Assembly: GCA_024691465.1 (NCBI GenBank)
Contig: JAILNO010000226.1
Location: 1-14,736 of the forward strand
From: Pseudobutyrivibrio sp.
Lineage (GTDB): Bacteria > Bacillota_A > Clostridia > Lachnospirales > Lachnospiraceae
DNA: 14,736 nt
Direction: 5' to 3'
A program made the position numbers and the translations under genes. This document shows, piece after piece, positions 1-8,293 of the stretch; position 1 is the first letter of the stretch, and every line of letters starts with the position of its first letter. The notes under the pieces are model-generated. The model did not search any database. It had not been told where the DNA came from and saw only the letters and a program-made list of their open reading frames with translations.

Positions 1-2793
1 AATAAGATCCAGATTATCATGCTTCTTAACATAATTAGCGGCAGAGTACATACGAGAGTGGAACATCCACTGATCCATTACAATAAGTGGTCTTTCTACT
101 TCGCCTAAGTCTGAGATTGAATCCTCTGTTAGGACAGCTATACCATAGCTATTAATAAGCTCTGGAATACCGTGATTAATCTCAGGATCTACGTGATAAG
201 GTCTACCTGCAAGTACGATACCGTGCTTACCTGTCTCATCTAAGTACTTAAGTACTTCCTTGCCCTTAGCATACATATCATTGCGGAAGTGCTCCTGTTC
301 AAGCCAAGCAGCATGAGCTGCAGCTTTTACTTCTGCTTCAGGTATATTGAACTCATCCTTAAATACTTTTTCGAGCTGCTCAGCGAGAATCTCCTCGCTA
401 GTAAATGCCATAAATGGATTTAGGAAGCGCACTTTACCACTAGTAATCTCATCAACATTATTCTTAATATTCTCAGCATAAGAAGTTACGATAGGACAGT
501 TGTAGTGATTATTAGAATCAGGGAATTCGTCTCTTTCGTATGGAATACATGGGTAATATATGAAGTCTACATTGCCTTCATTAATAAGCCACTGGATATG
601 ACCATGTGCCATCTTAGCTGGGTAACACTCTGATTCTGAAGGGATGGATTCAATTCCTAATTCATATACTTTACGATTAGAACGAGGAGATAAAACTACT
701 CTGAATCCTAGCTCCTTAAAGAAAGTTGCCCAGAAAGGATAATTCTCATAGAGATTAAGAACTCTAGGAATACCAACTGTTCCTCTGGTTGCTTCCTCCT
801 CATTAAGAGGCTCGTAATCAAATAATCTATTGTACTTGTACTCATATAGGTTAGGGATGTTTTCTTTGTTCTTTACACCGCCTGCTCCCTTTTCGCATCT
901 GTTACCAGTAATGAAAGAACGACCGCCTGAGAATCTATTAATTGTAAGCAAGCAGTGGTTAACACAACCCTGGCAACGAGTGAGCTTGGTATCAAAGGTC
1001 AGGTCGTTGATCTCATCGATACCAAGAGTGGTAGTGGTTGGATTCTCTTCGTAGCGCTCCTTAGCAATGAGGGCACAACCGAAGGCTCCCATAATACCGG
1101 CAATATCAGGACGAACTACATTGACTCCAGCTACCTTCTCAAGAGAACGTAGGACAGCATCATTGTAGAAAGTACCACCCTGAACTACGATATTGTTACC
1201 TAACTCAGAAGCATCTGAGAGCTTAATAACCTTAAATAATGCATTCTTAATAACTGAGTAAGCGAGACCAGATGAAATATCAGCAACTGAAGCACCTTCC
1301 TTCTGGGCCTGCTTAACTTTAGAGTTCATGAATACAGTGCAGCGAGTTCCTAAGTCGATAGGATTAAGGGCAAACAATGCTTCCTCAGCAAAGTCCTGTA
1401 CTGAGAAATCAAGTGATTTAGCAAATGTTTCAATAAATGAACCACATCCTGATGAACATGCTTCATTTAACTGAACGCTATCAACTACGCCATTCTTGAT
1501 GCGGATACATTTCATATCCTGTCCACCTATATCTAAGATGCAATCCACCTTAGGGTTAAAGAATGCGGCAGCATAGTAGTGAGCAATTGTCTCTACCTCT
1601 CCATCGTCTAATTGAAGAGCTGCCTTAAGTAATGCCTCGCCGTAACCGGTAGAACATGAATGTACGATATGTGTATCCTCAGGCATAATAGAGTAGATCT
1701 CCTTAAGTGCCTTGAGTGATGTGGCAAGAGGGCTACCATTATTGCTTGAGTAGAATGAATATAGAAGTGTTCCATCATCGCCTACTACAGCAAGCTTAGT
1801 GGTAGTAGAACCAGCATCGATTCCTAAATATACATTGCCATGATAATTGGCCAGATCACCCTTCTTAACTTCTGCAAGAGCATGTCTGTCCTTGAAAGCT
1901 CTGAAGTCTTCTTCGGATTCAAACAATGGGTCTAATCTAGCTACTTCGAAGTCCATCTTGATTCCCTCAGATAATTTATCAATGAGTTCGTCCATTGGTG
2001 TGCAATTATCTTCTTTTGAGTTGAGGGCAGATCCGATTGCTGCAAATAGATGAGAATTATCTAGTAGGATAGAATGCTCTTCATCTAGCTTGAGTGTACG
2101 AATGAATGCTTCCCTTAATTGATCAAGGAAGTGGAGAGGACCTCCTAGGAATGCCACGTGACCTCTGATTGGCTTACCGCAAGCAAGACCTGATATAGTC
2201 TGGTTAACTACAGCCTGAAAAATAGACGCAGAAAGGTCTTCCTTAGAAGCCCCCTCATTGATAAGTGGCTGAATATCAGTTTTAGCAAACACACCACATC
2301 GAGCAGCGATTGGATATATAGCCTTGAAATCCTTGGCATATGTGTTAAGACCAGGTGCATCAGTCTGAAGAAGTGATGCCATCTGGTCAATAAAAGATCC
2401 TGTACCACCAGCACAGATACCATTCATTCTCTGCTCAACATTTCCATTTTCGAAATAGATAATCTTAGCATCCTCACCGCCTAGCTCGATAGCTACGTCG
2501 GTCTGTGGTGCATAGTGTGTAAGAGCAGTAGAAACAGCAATAACTTCCTGTACGAATTCCACACCTAAGTGTTTAGCAAGAGTTAATCCGCCGGAACCAG
2601 TAATCATTGGACGAACCTGAATTTTACCAAGGGCAGATTTTGCTTTTGTCAATAGATCAGTGAGTGTCTGCTGAATATTAGCAAAGTGTCTCTGATAATC
2701 AGAAAATAATAAAGTGTCATCGTTATCTAAAACGGCAATCTTAACTGTCGTAGAACCGATATCGATGCCTAATTTGAATGATTTGTTTTCCAT
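1..2793 (-). CDS. 2-hydroxyacyl-CoA dehydratase activase-like protein, tandem ASKHA domains (partial, C-terminus beyond window)
   Basis: The frame is open from the ATG at 2791-2793 to base 1 (931 codons) with no stop, so the C-terminus is missing. Residues 8-18 ([11 protein letters not shown]) open a first ASKHA ATPase domain; a second begins near D326 ([10 protein letters not shown]). Each carries the cysteine pair that binds the [4Fe-4S] cluster in HgdC-type activators: C127 (ICAGGTGSF) and C166 (ARCGVF) in the first, C446 (ACSSGCGSF) and C485 (TRCTVF) in the second. A cysteine cluster follows (C607, C610, C614, C633), then from about residue 670 a DUF2229/CoA-dehydratase-like region. Known activators use ATP to drive a low-potential electron into 2-hydroxyacyl-CoA dehydratases. 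The long fused form, from memory about 1,400 residues, is common in Clostridia and its substrate is unknown. The ribosome binding site is weak (AAGAAAGAA). The gene diverges from the glutamine synthetase operon. Confidence 0.88.
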   Translation of the reverse strand, partial: MENKSFKLGIDIGSTTVKIAVLDNDDTLLFSDYQRHFANIQQTLTDLLTKAKSALGKIQVRPMITGSGGLTLAKHLGVEFVQEVIAVSTALTHYAPQTDVAIELGGEDAKIIYFENGNVEQRMNGICAGGTGSFIDQMASLLQTDAPGLNTYAKDFKAIYPIAARCGVFAKTDIQPLINEGASKEDLSASIFQAVVNQTISGLACGKPIRGHVAFLGGPLHFLDQLREAFIRTLKLDEEHSILLDNSHLFAAIGSALNSKEDNCTPMDELIDKLSEGIKMDFEVARLDPLFESEEDFRAFKDRHALAEVKKGDLANYHGNVYLGIDAGSTTTKLAVVGDDGTLLYSFYSSNNGSPLATSLKALKEIYSIMPEDTHIVHSCSTGYGEALLKAALQLDDGEVETIAHYYAAAFFNPKVDCILDIGGQDMKCIRIKNGVVDSVQLNEACSSGCGSFIETFAKSLDFSVQDFAEEALFALNPIDLGTRCTVFMNSKVKQAQKEGASVADISSGLAYSVIKNALFKVIKLSDASELGNNIVVQGGTFYNDAVLRSLEKVAGVNVVRPDIAGIMGAFGCALIAKERYEENPTTTTLGIDEINDLTFDTKLTRCQGCVNHCLLTINRFSGGRSFITGNRCEKGAGGVKNKENIPNLYEYKYNRLFDYEPLNEEEATRGTVGIPRVLNLYENYPFWATFFKELGFRVVLSPRSNRKVYELGIESIPSESECYPAKMAHGHIQWLINEGNVDFIYYPCIPYERDEFPDSNNHYNCPIVTSYAENIKNNVDEITSGKVRFLNPFMAFTSEEILAEQLEKVFKDEFNIPEAEVKAAAHAAWLEQEHFRNDMYAKGKEVLKYLDETGKHGIVLAGRPYHVDPEINHGIPELINSYGIAVLTEDSISDLGEVERPLIVMDQWMFHSRMYSAANYVKKHDNLDLI

Positions 2794-2844
2794 AAATTAA
2801 TTCTGTTCTTTCTTATTAATAATAATACTTGTGCAACATTTCGT

Positions 2845-2873
2845 ATTATAAATGCAAAGGTTTAAATATACAA
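2845..2873 (-). promoter_or_regulatory. Candidate sigma-A promoter for the activase gene
   Basis: On the minus strand there is a perfect -10 TATAAT (2845-2850) and a weak -35 TTGTAT (2868-2873), 17 nt apart. This predicts a leader of about 45 nt before the ATG at 2793. The palindromic promoter at 2895-2925 could also fire in this direction, so the start point is uncertain. Confidence 0.45.
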
Positions 2874-2894
2874 TAAACAAAATCTTAAAAAAGT

Positions 2895-2925
2895 AGTTTA
2901 CAAATTGAAAACCATGTTGTAAACT
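2895..2925. repeat. 9-bp perfect inverted repeat spanning the divergent promoter
   Basis: AGTTTACAA (2895-2903) and TTGTAAACT (2917-2925) are exact reverse complements separated by 13 nt. Because of the symmetry, the same -35-like TTTACA and -10-like TAAACT can be read on both strands with 17-nt spacing. It may be a bidirectional promoter, a repressor operator, or in RNA form an upstream leader hairpin. Confidence 0.6.
2897..2925 (+). promoter_or_regulatory. Candidate promoter of the glnA-ANTAR-pyrG operon
   Basis: TTTACA (2897-2902, 5/6 match) and TAAACT (2920-2925, 4/6 match) are 17 nt apart. Transcription would start near 2931-2932, exactly at the 5' edge of the leader hairpin at 2931-2946. 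No better sigma-A site was seen closer to the gene on this strand. Confidence 0.4.
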
Positions 2926-2930
2926 TTTTG

Positions 2931-2946
2931 AGTACAAAGGCGTACT
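2931..2946 (+). promoter_or_regulatory. Hexaloop RNA hairpin, candidate ANTAR-binding antiterminator element
   Basis: AGTAC (2931-2935) pairs with GTACT (2942-2946) around the six-base loop AAAGGC. ANTAR target RNAs are known as paired small hairpins with six-base loops carrying A at loop position 1 and G at position 4; this loop fits both. The loop and 3' arm (2936-2943) are the same bases that form the outer stem of the terminator, so the two folds exclude each other. The next hairpin (GAGGG/CCCTC, 2955-2970) also has a six-base loop, but it is CTCATA and lacks the A/G pattern, and no upstream hexaloop partner was found. The operon encodes an ANTAR protein. Confidence 0.55.
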
Positions 2947-3000
2947 TTTTTTATGAGGGCTCATACCCTCGTAAAAAAAAACGCCTTTTTTTTGTTTTTT
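2936..3000 (+). terminator. Intrinsic terminator in the glnA leader (attenuator)
   Basis: AAAGGCGT (2936-2943) pairs with ACGCCTTT (2981-2988). Inside, T2946-G2959 pairs with C2966-A2979 around the loop CTCATA, giving a long stem interrupted only by a small internal loop. A T-rich tract (2986-3000, broken by one G) follows and ends immediately before the AGGAGG ribosome binding site of glnA. The placement between promoter and start codon indicates conditional attenuation rather than an end-of-gene signal. Confidence 0.75.
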
Positions 3001-3010
3001 AGGAGGTAAT

Positions 3011-4258
3011 ATGTCTAATTTTTCGGTAGATGATATTGTTGAGTTCGTTGAAGAAAATGACGTAAAATTCATACGTCTAGCCTTTTGCGACCTCTACGGT
3101 AATCAAAAAAATATTTCAATAATGCCACAGGAGTTGAGACACGCCTTCGAGGAAGGTGTGAATTTCGACTCCTTTCTTATTTTAGGCTATAGCGATACAG
3201 ACAGTCAGGATTTATTCCTTAAGCCTGATCCAGATACATTGCATATTCTACCTTGGCGTCCACAGTCAGGTAGAGTTATCAGAATGTATTGTAATGTGGT
3301 GCTTTCTGATGGTACTCCATTTAAGTACGATTATCGTAATTTTCTCAAGGAGACACTTAAGGAGTGTGATGAGCTTGGCTTCAATACACGCATGGGACTT
3401 AAGTCTGAGTTCTATTTATTTAAGACGAATGATGATGGCAGACCTACATCAGAGCCATTTGATAATGGTGGCTATCTAGATGTTGCGCCAAATGATAAGG
3501 GAGAGAATATTCGTAGAGAGATCTGCCTTACACTTGAGGAGATGGGAATCAAGCCACAATCTTCTCATCATGAGAGAGGACCAGGCCAGAATGAGATAGA
3601 CTTCATTGCTGCAGATGTGCTGACTACAGCTGACAATCTCGTTACATATAAGAATGTTGTTGAGAATATAGCTGCCAGAAACGGTGTCTATGCGTCATTT
3701 GATCCTAAGCCAATGGAAGATAAGCCTGGCAACGGCTTACATATCAAGATGGCCAACTATAAGGGCAATGTTAATCTTCAGAACGAGGATAAAGATTTCT
3801 CTGAAAGTTTTATGGCAGGTATACTTAACCGAATTAGAGACATTACTATATTTTTAAATTGCCGTAAGGATTCTTATGGCAGATTTGGACAGTCTGAAGC
3901 GCCTAAATATATAACATGGTCAGAGCAGAATAATTCTAGATTATTTAGAGTTCCAGAAGTAAATGGAAGGCGTGATCACTTTATTTTGAGGTCTCCAGAC
4001 TCATGTATTAATCCATATTTAGCTAGTGCAATTATTATCCAAGCAGGTTTGGCAGGTGTGCGCAATAAGGAGAACCTTCCACCAGCGTTAGAGGTTAATT
4101 CTAGATTCTTAACAGAGGATAGATCATCATATTTAGAATGCCTTCCGCTATCTATTGAAGAGGCTATTGAATGTGCAGAGAGTAGTGATTTCATTCAGAA
4201 TTCAAGCTTTGCAGAAATTGTTACTCGCTACATTAATACCATCAAGTCTTTTATTTAA
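3011..4258 (+). CDS. glnA: Glutamine synthetase type I-like protein with altered active site
   Basis: The 415-residue product aligns along its length with clostridial type I glutamine synthetase (glutamate + NH3 + ATP to glutamine); family members are usually about 440 residues. Recognisable landmarks are the N-terminal beta-grasp region (KFIRLAFCDLYG), SEFYLF near 132, HHE at 186-188, PGQNEIDF with E195, GNGLH with H244, and RSPD..NPYLA from 327. The start is fixed by AGGAGG at 3001-3006. Three positions normally needed for catalysis differ, by alignment from memory: K131 where the first Glu of the E-x-E metal motif is expected, N308 where the Arg of the NRS motif is expected, and I325 where the Glu two residues before RSPD is expected. 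E133, E188, E195, H244 and R327 remain. Homology is clear; activity is uncertain. It is the first gene of an operon with an ANTAR regulator (12-nt gap) and pyrG. Confidence 0.85.
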   Translation: MSNFSVDDIVEFVEENDVKFIRLAFCDLYGNQKNISIMPQELRHAFEEGVNFDSFLILGYSDTDSQDLFLKPDPDTLHILPWRPQSGRVIRMYCNVVLSDGTPFKYDYRNFLKETLKECDELGFNTRMGLKSEFYLFKTNDDGRPTSEPFDNGGYLDVAPNDKGENIRREICLTLEEMGIKPQSSHHERGPGQNEIDFIAADVLTTADNLVTYKNVVENIAARNGVYASFDPKPMEDKPGNGLHIKMANYKGNVNLQNEDKDFSESFMAGILNRIRDITIFLNCRKDSYGRFGQSEAPKYITWSEQNNSRLFRVPEVNGRRDHFILRSPDSCINPYLASAIIIQAGLAGVRNKENLPPALEVNSRFLTEDRSSYLECLPLSIEEAIECAESSDFIQNSSFAEIVTRYINTIKSFI

Positions 4259-4270
4259 TGGAGATATTAG

Positions 4271-4843
4271 ATGGAAAGGGCGTTAATAGTCTGCGATAAC
4301 GAAAAAGGTACTGATTTTTACAAATCATTCCTCAAAGAGAACGGAATTATAGATATGGTTGTTACCGATAGTGGGCCGAAATCTAAAAGAGTAATTCAGG
4401 ATTACGATTTCGATGTATGTATTATCAACGGACCTATCGGAGGGACTTCTGGAGAAGAACTGGCTATAGATATTGCTGAGAAGAATCTGTGTCAGGTAAT
4501 TCTATTTGTAAAAGCCGAGTATCTTGAAGAAATTGCAGCTACAGTAGAGGATTATGGTGTCATTACTGTTTCTAAGCCAATCAATAGGCAATTGTTTTGG
4601 CAAGCTCTCAAATTAGCGAGGGTTGCTCAGCGTAGAATCAATATGGCGCAAAAAGAAAGTGCAAAGCTGGAAAAAAAGCTTGAGGATATGAAAATTATTT
4701 CCAGGGCTAAGTTGCTTTTGATTATTAATAGGGATATTACTGAGTCTGAAGCACATAAAATTATTGAAAAACAAGCAATGGATACTAGGTCTACCCGAGT
4801 GGATGTTGCAAAAGATATTATTAAGGAATATGAAGGAGAGTAA
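4271..4843 (+). CDS. ANTAR-domain RNA-binding antiterminator (NitR-like)
   Basis: This 190-residue protein has a receiver-like fold at residues 1-115, a helical coiled-coil linker at about 115-140 rich in K/E, and an ANTAR domain at about 135-186 containing the typical AK and EA positions ([15 protein letters not shown]). ANTAR proteins bind leader RNA hairpins and prevent transcription termination. ANTAR regulators beside glnA are known in solventogenic clostridia (NitR). The receiver aspartate is replaced by N53 (CIINGPI), while the conserved switch lysine is kept (K102, SKP), so control by ordinary phosphorylation is unlikely. GGAG at 4260-4263 serves as ribosome binding site 7 nt before the ATG. 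The gene lies 12 nt after glnA and 1 nt before pyrG, so translation is probably coupled. Its likely target is the glnA leader at 2931-3000, which would make the operon autoregulated. Confidence 0.88.
   Translation: MERALIVCDNEKGTDFYKSFLKENGIIDMVVTDSGPKSKRVIQDYDFDVCIINGPIGGTSGEELAIDIAEKNLCQVILFVKAEYLEEIAATVEDYGVITVSKPINRQLFWQALKLARVAQRRINMAQKESAKLEKKLEDMKIISRAKLLLIINRDITESEAHKIIEKQAMDTRSTRVDVAKDIIKEYEGE
4833..4838 (+). promoter_or_regulatory. Ribosome binding site that fixes the pyrG start
   Basis: AAGGAG lies 6 nt before the ATG at 4845. The open frame extends upstream to an ATG at 4764, but that start lies inside the ANTAR gene, has no ribosome binding site, and would add 27 residues absent from CTP synthases, which begin with a sequence like [10 protein letters not shown]. 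Confidence 0.85.
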
Positions 4844-4844
4844 A

Positions 4845-6437
4845 ATGACAAAGCATATTTTTGTTACTGGCGGTGTCGTATCAGGTTTAGGAAAAGGAAT
4901 TACTGCTGCGTCTTTAGGACGTTTGCTTAAAATGAGAGGATATAAAGTAGCATCTCAGAAGTTAGATCCATATATGAATGTTGATCCAGGCACTATGAGT
5001 CCATATCAGCACGGCGAGGTATTTGTTACAGATGATGGCGCTGAGACAGATTTGGATCTTGGCCACTATGAGAGATTTATCGATGAGAGCCTTAATAAGT
5101 ACTCTAATCTTACTTCTGGTAAGGTTTATTGGAATGTTCTTAATCGAGAGAGAAAGGGTGAATATCTCGGACAGACAGTTCAGGTTATTCCTCATATTAC
5201 TGAAGAGATTAAGCGTTTTATATACATGGGCGCCGAGACATCTGATTGTGATGTACTTATCACCGAGATAGGCGGAACTACTGGAGACATTGAATCGCAG
5301 CCTTTCCTTGAGGCTATTCGTCAGGTTTCTCTTGAAAAGGGAAGAGAGAATTGCTTATTTATCCATGTTACATTAGTTCCATGGCTTTCAGGCTCTGAGG
5401 AGCACAAGTCTAAGCCAACTCAGCACTCTGTCAAGGAATTACAGTCTCTTGGAATTGCACCTAATATTATTGTTTGCCGTGTAGATCATCCACTGGAGCA
5501 GTCTATTAAGGACAAGATTTCATTATTCTGTAACGTAAAGAAGGACTGCGTAATCGAAAATGATACATTGGAATGCCTGTATGAGGCACCACTTATGATG
5601 CATAAGTATGGCTTAGATGATGTGGTTTGCAGAGAGTTAGGTCTTGAGAATAAGACTCCTAAGATTGACGAATGGGAGAAAATGGTGGAAAATATCAAGG
5701 GTCTCAAGAAGACTACCAAGATTGCCATCGTCGGTAAGTATGTTGCATTACATGATGCATATCTCTCTGTTAGAGAAGCTCTATTCCATGGCGGATATGC
5801 TAACAATGCTCATGTGGAAATTGAGTGGGTTGATTCTGAGATTATCACAAAAGACAATGTTAAAGACACTCTTTCAGGAGTAGATGGCATATTGGTTCCT
5901 GGTGGATTTGGCGATAGAGGTGTAGAGGGTAAAATTTATGCTTGCCAATATGCACGTGAAAATGATATACCTTATCTTGGTATATGTCTTGGTATGCAGG
6001 TGGCAGCCATAGAGTTTGCCCGTAATGTCTGCGGTATCGATGATGCCAATTCAAGAGAGTTTAATAGCAACGGTAAGAATTGCGTAATCGACCTTATGGA
6101 GGAACAGATGGCTGTTCTTAGAAAGGGCGGTACTATGAGACTTGGCGCATATCCATGTGCAGTTCGCAAGGATACCAAGCTATTTGAGGCCTATGGTTCA
6201 GAGAATATCTCTGAGAGACATAGACATAGATTTGAGTTTAATAATTCATACAGAGATCTTATGACAGAGAAGGGACTTACTATTTCAGGTACATCACCTA
6301 ATGATGAGGTAGTTGAAGCTATTGAAGTGTTATCTAATAAGTTCCATGTTGGTGTGCAGTTCCATCCAGAATTCAAGAGTCGTCCTAACAAGCCACATCC
6401 ACTTTTTGCCGCATTTATCAAGGCAAGTATAAAATAG
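4845..6437 (+). CDS. pyrG: CTP synthase (UTP--ammonia ligase, glutamine-hydrolysing)
   Basis: The 530-residue protein has the standard two-domain arrangement. The N-terminal synthetase domain (about 1-270) begins [19 protein letters not shown] with its ATP-binding loop, followed by [13 protein letters not shown] and the [11 protein letters not shown] motif. The C-terminal class I glutamine amidotransferase domain (about 290-528) has the nucleophile C381 in GICLGMQ, the oxyanion strand PGGFGDRG, and H507/E509 in FHPEF. It makes CTP from UTP using ATP and glutamine ammonia, with GTP as activator. The length matches the family and all catalytic residues are present. It directly follows the ANTAR gene with no separate promoter or attenuator visible, so it should be co-controlled with glutamine synthesis, whose product is its nitrogen donor. 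No clear terminator follows it. Confidence 0.97.
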   Translation: MTKHIFVTGGVVSGLGKGITAASLGRLLKMRGYKVASQKLDPYMNVDPGTMSPYQHGEVFVTDDGAETDLDLGHYERFIDESLNKYSNLTSGKVYWNVLNRERKGEYLGQTVQVIPHITEEIKRFIYMGAETSDCDVLITEIGGTTGDIESQPFLEAIRQVSLEKGRENCLFIHVTLVPWLSGSEEHKSKPTQHSVKELQSLGIAPNIIVCRVDHPLEQSIKDKISLFCNVKKDCVIENDTLECLYEAPLMMHKYGLDDVVCRELGLENKTPKIDEWEKMVENIKGLKKTTKIAIVGKYVALHDAYLSVREALFHGGYANNAHVEIEWVDSEIITKDNVKDTLSGVDGILVPGGFGDRGVEGKIYACQYARENDIPYLGICLGMQVAAIEFARNVCGIDDANSREFNSNGKNCVIDLMEEQMAVLRKGGTMRLGAYPCAVRKDTKLFEAYGSENISERHRHRFEFNNSYRDLMTEKGLTISGTSPNDEVVEAIEVLSNKFHVGVQFHPEFKSRPNKPHPLFAAFIKASIK

Positions 6438-6463
6438 TAGCTAAGAATAGCTCTATATAATGG

Positions 6464-6492
6464 CTGACGGATGTTTTGTTATATGTTATAAT
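6464..6492 (+). promoter_or_regulatory. Extended -10 sigma-A promoter of the purine permease
   Basis: CTGACG (6464-6469, 4/6 match) is 17 nt before a perfect TATAAT (6487-6492) that is preceded by TGT, an extended -10. The predicted start is near 6499, leaving a leader of about 32 nt, too short for a purine riboswitch. The ribosome binding site is AAGGAG at 6519-6524. Confidence 0.75.
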
Positions 6493-6530
6493 TTGGGTTC
6501 CAATTAAAATTAATATATAAGGAGAGAATT

Positions 6531-7958
6531 ATGTTGGAAAAAAGATTTAAACTCAGCGAGAACAATACTTCTGTTAAAACAGAAATTATCGCTGGACTAA
6601 CCACATTCATGACAATGGCTTATATCATTGCATTGAATCCAAATCTACTTACTAATTATGGTGAGGGTGGACAAGAACTTTGGAATGGTGTATTCCTAGC
6701 AACATGTATTTCATCAGCAGTTGCTATGTTTGTTATGGCATTCTTGGCTAACAAGCCATTCTGTCTTGCACCAGGTATGGGTCTTAACTCATTCATGGCT
6801 ATTGTAATTGGTCAGCTTGTTGCAACTACTTCTATGGGATATGTTCAGTCTTTCCAGGCTATGCTTTGTGTTATCCTCATCGAAGGTATTGTATTCCTTA
6901 TCCTTTCACTTCTTAATGTTCGTGAGAAGATAGTAGATGCTATTCCACTTGGTATTAGACTTGGTATTTCACCAGCAATTGGTCTTATGCTTCTTAACAT
7001 TGGTTTTGGCTCTAATGTTTATATTGCTGATTCTAACTTCAATCAGTTCTTTGTTATGAAGGATTTCTTTGGAGCACTTACAGCATCATATGCTAAGGAT
7101 ACTATGACAGATGCTTATCCAGTTATGGTACTTTCAGCTATCACAATGTTTGTTGGTCTTTTTGTAATTGTTGTTCTTGCTTCCAAGGGAGTTAAGGGGG
7201 CAGTTATTATTGGTATGCTAGCAGCTTCAGTTGTTTACTGGGTATGCGACGCAGCAATACTTGGCAATAACCCATTTGCTTCTCTTGCTACAGCATCTTT
7301 TGTACCAGCATTTGGAGATATGGCTTCTACTACTTTATTTAAGTTTAATTTTGCAGGTCTTGCTGAAATGGGCTGGTTTACAGCAATCACACTTGTTATC
7401 ACATTCTGCGTAATCGATATGTTCGATACAATTGGTACTCTTGTAGGTACTGCATCACGTGCTGGTATGGTTGATCGTGAGGGCAATATGCCTAACATGA
7501 AGGAAGCACTTCTTTCTGATTCTGTTGGTACAATCGTAGGTTCTTGCACAGGTACCTCTACAGTTACTACATTTATTGAGTCTGCTTCAGGTGTTGAGGC
7601 TGGTGGACGTACAGGTTTAACAGCTCTTACTTGTGGAATCGCATTTTTACTATGCATGTTCCTCGCTCCAGTTGCTGCCGTTATTCCAGCTGCTGCTACA
7701 TCAGCAGCACTTATCTATGTTGGTGTACTCATGATGACAGGTCTTAAGAAGGTTAACTTCGATGATCTTTCAGTATGTGTTCCTGTAACAATCATGCTTA
7801 TTGCAATGCCTATTTCGGGTTCTATTGGACATGGTATTGGTCTTGCTATGATTTCTTACACATTCATCAAAGTATTTACTGGTAAGGCAAAGGAAGTTTC
7901 AGCACTTACATATGTGATTTCACTTCTTTTCCTTGTTAAGTTCTTCTTAGCAGTATAA
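6531..7958 (+). CDS. AzgA-type purine permease (hypoxanthine/guanine/adenine family, NCS2 superfamily)
   Basis: The 475-residue membrane protein has roughly 12-14 hydrophobic helices. Family landmarks are the opening TEIIAGLTTFMTMAYII (17-33), APGMGLNSF (80-88), a substrate-site region CVIDMFDTIGTLVGT from 293, and GTSTVTTFIESASGVEAGGRTG further on. Proteins with these motifs (PbuG/PbuO, GhxP, AdeP types) import purine bases with protons. Which base is carried cannot be read from the sequence. It is slightly longer than Bacillus PbuG (about 440 residues). It forms its own transcription unit, with an extended -10 promoter upstream and a strong terminator downstream. Placed after pyrG, it adds purine salvage to pyrimidine nucleotide synthesis, but a functional link is only inferred. 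Confidence 0.92.
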   Translation: MLEKRFKLSENNTSVKTEIIAGLTTFMTMAYIIALNPNLLTNYGEGGQELWNGVFLATCISSAVAMFVMAFLANKPFCLAPGMGLNSFMAIVIGQLVATTSMGYVQSFQAMLCVILIEGIVFLILSLLNVREKIVDAIPLGIRLGISPAIGLMLLNIGFGSNVYIADSNFNQFFVMKDFFGALTASYAKDTMTDAYPVMVLSAITMFVGLFVIVVLASKGVKGAVIIGMLAASVVYWVCDAAILGNNPFASLATASFVPAFGDMASTTLFKFNFAGLAEMGWFTAITLVITFCVIDMFDTIGTLVGTASRAGMVDREGNMPNMKEALLSDSVGTIVGSCTGTSTVTTFIESASGVEAGGRTGLTALTCGIAFLLCMFLAPVAAVIPAAATSAALIYVGVLMMTGLKKVNFDDLSVCVPVTIMLIAMPISGSIGHGIGLAMISYTFIKVFTGKAKEVSALTYVISLLFLVKFFLAV

Positions 7959-7973
7959 TAATTGTTTATATTT

Positions 7974-8002
7974 GGATGCCCACTTGTGGGCATCCTTTTT
8001 TT
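7974..8002 (+). terminator. Strong intrinsic terminator after the purine permease
   Basis: GGATGCCCAC (7974-7983) pairs perfectly with GTGGGCATCC (7986-7995), followed by seven T (7996-8002). It lies 15 nt after the permease stop codon. Confidence 0.95.
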
Positions 8003-8080
8003 ATTTCATTTGTTAATAATCATCCTTAGATGTACATATTTATACCCATACTCAAGTATTATTATCTATTCATACAAATG

Positions 8081-8087
8081 AAGGAGG
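8081..8087 (+). promoter_or_regulatory. Ribosome binding site that fixes the start of the 65-residue membrane protein
   Basis: AAGGAGG ends 8 nt before the ATG at 8096. Upstream in-frame ATGs at 8030 and 8078 lack such a site, so the shorter protein is preferred. No convincing promoter was found between the terminator at 8002 and this site; TATTAT at 8057-8062 has no good -35. Confidence 0.75.
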
Positions 8088-8095
8088 TAATTGAT

Positions 8096-8293
8096 ATGAA
8101 TAGAAGAGGTCTTGACAGGGATATGATTATTTCATTAGGAGTACTTTCATTAATCACATCTATTAGTATTATATTTTTTGCGTTGTTCCTTTTGGACATT
8201 AATATTTCACTTTCGAATATAGGGTTGATTTCGGCTTCATTTTCCACTATGGCAGGGGCTATATGGCTTGTTTTACTTTGTAGAAATTGTTGA
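8096..8293 (+). CDS. Small two-helix membrane protein, unknown function
   Basis: The 65-residue product starts MNRRGLDRDM, then has two hydrophobic segments: about 11-32 (IISLGVLSLITSISIIFFALFL) shortened by polar edges, and about 37-62 ending in VLLCRNC. The charged N-terminus (R3, R4, R8) suggests it sits in the cytoplasm, with both termini inside. No family is recognised. It has an excellent ribosome binding site, and an AT-rich hairpin overlaps its stop codon. The next gene encodes another membrane-anchored protein, but 118 nt separate them and a joint role is not shown. Confidence 0.6.
   Translation: MNRRGLDRDMIISLGVLSLITSISIIFFALFLLDINISLSNIGLISASFSTMAGAIWLVLLCRNC

Noticed and set aside
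830..1152. Plus-strand open frames inside the activase gene.
   Set aside because: They overlap a long, motif-rich minus-strand gene and have no ribosome binding sites or recognisable motifs.
2895..2925. GlnR operator (TGTNA-N7-TNACA) at the glnA promoter.
   Set aside because: The half-sites face the opposite way (TTACA first, TGTAA second) and the spacing differs.
2953..3009. An 18-codon open frame (starting MRAHTLVKK) in the glnA leader that ends at the ribosome binding site, suggesting a leader peptide.
   Set aside because: No ribosome binding site precedes its ATG, it lies inside the terminator stem, and its codons (Lys and Phe runs) come from the A- and T-tracts of the hairpin.
4764..4844. 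Longer N-terminus for CTP synthase from the ATG at 4764.
   Set aside because: It lies entirely within the ANTAR gene, lacks a ribosome binding site, and adds residues not found in the family; the ATG at 4845 has a good site.
6438..6460. Small hairpin AGCTA/TAGCT after pyrG as a terminator.
   Set aside because: Five base pairs and no T-tract; too weak to call.
6493..6530. Purine riboswitch before the permease.
   Set aside because: The predicted leader is only about 32 nt, with no room for an aptamer.
8030..8095. Longer N-terminus for the small membrane protein, from the ATG at 8030.
   Set aside because: AAGGAGG at 8081-8087 points clearly to the ATG at 8096.
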